DNA from: Candidatus Kuenenia stuttgartensis
GTDB taxonomy: Bacteria > Planctomycetota > Planctomycetia > Pirellulales > UBA1268
Reading direction: 5' to 3'
Assembly (NCBI GenBank): GCA_945876515.1
Contig: CAMCPF010000252.1
Span: forward strand, 1-5,137
DNA length: 5,137 nt
Shown here: one piece after another, positions 5,096-5,137 of the stretch
Numbering within the stretch: position 1 is the first letter of the stretch
How the letters are laid out: each line of letters starts with the position of its first letter
Program-made: the position numbers and the translations under genes
The notes under the pieces: generated by a model
What the model was told of the DNA's origin: nothing
The model's database searches: none
What the model saw: only the letters and a program-made list of their open reading frames with translations

Positions 5096-5137
5096 ATGCC
5101 ACGAGTAAAGAAGTTCACGGCGGAGCAGATCATCGGG
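5096..5137 (+). CDS. IS3-family transposase OrfA, N-terminal 14 residues (partial)
   Basis: The first 14 codons read MPRVKKFTAEQIIG, the standard opening of IS3-family OrfA proteins (MPR(K/V)(R/K)(F)T.EQII..L), which continue into a helix-turn-helix that binds the terminal repeats. In this family OrfA is normally followed by an overlapping OrfB with the DDE catalytic core, joined by -1 frameshifting; none of that is in the window. The identification rests on a short but very characteristic N-terminus together with the terminal repeat 75 bases upstream. Confidence 0.82.
   Translation, partial: MPRVKKFTAEQIIG

Larger units (their letters stand above)
5021..5137 (+). mobile_element. Left end of an IS3-family insertion sequence (runs off the window)
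   Basis: Thirty-one bases after the photolyase-like stop, the sequence changes from GC-saturated to more AT-containing and starts TGACCTGCCCCCC, the kind of terminal inverted repeat (TGA.CTGCCCCC) carried by many IS3-family elements. A short leader with an AGAGA-GAA-TCTCT hairpin (5054-5066) and a strong ribosome binding site then leads into a transposase OrfA start. The right end, the second ORF and the target duplication are outside the window, so completeness and activity cannot be judged. Confidence 0.8.

Overview
This window is GC-rich DNA that most likely comes from a planctomycete. The best evidence is the large minus-strand gene. Its N-terminus is Arg-rich and carries the FERLEPRLALAA motif, a LEPR-XLL type export tag that I know chiefly from Planctomycetes. 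The IS3-type transposase start at the right edge and the generally weak Shine-Dalgarno signals also fit, but are less specific.

Layout, left to right. Positions 1-139 hold the last 45 codons of a plus-strand gene, probably the C-terminus of a Rieske-type ring-hydroxylating oxygenase large subunit. After a 37-base convergent gap comes a 930-codon minus-strand gene (177-2969) for an exported repeat protein. It has at least ten copies of a motif centred on SQFADGGFGDxGLQW, separated by Pro/Ala/Gly-rich linkers, and one linker holds a separate beta-rich module. An intergenic region of about 350 bases (2970-3318) follows. It contains the second copy of a perfect 25-base direct repeat whose first copy is the 3' end of the oxygenase gene, plus what may be the 3' remnant of another minus-strand gene. 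Next is a plus-strand gene (3319-4989) for a 556-residue photolyase/cryptochrome-family flavoprotein. Thirty-one bases after its stop, the left end of an IS3-family insertion sequence begins at 5021 and runs out of the window.

The genes do not form an obvious operon or pathway. The repeat protein is divergent from the photolyase-like gene and convergent with the oxygenase gene. The direct repeats flanking the repeat-protein gene, the possible gene remnant and the IS together suggest a locus that has been rearranged.

The two most interesting observations are the repeat family in the exported protein, which I cannot assign to a named domain, and the photolyase-like protein. The latter keeps the FAD-binding framework, but by eye alignment to E. 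coli photolyase it has replaced most of the residues that contact the cyclobutane dimer and flavin N5. All family assignments are by eye without database searches.
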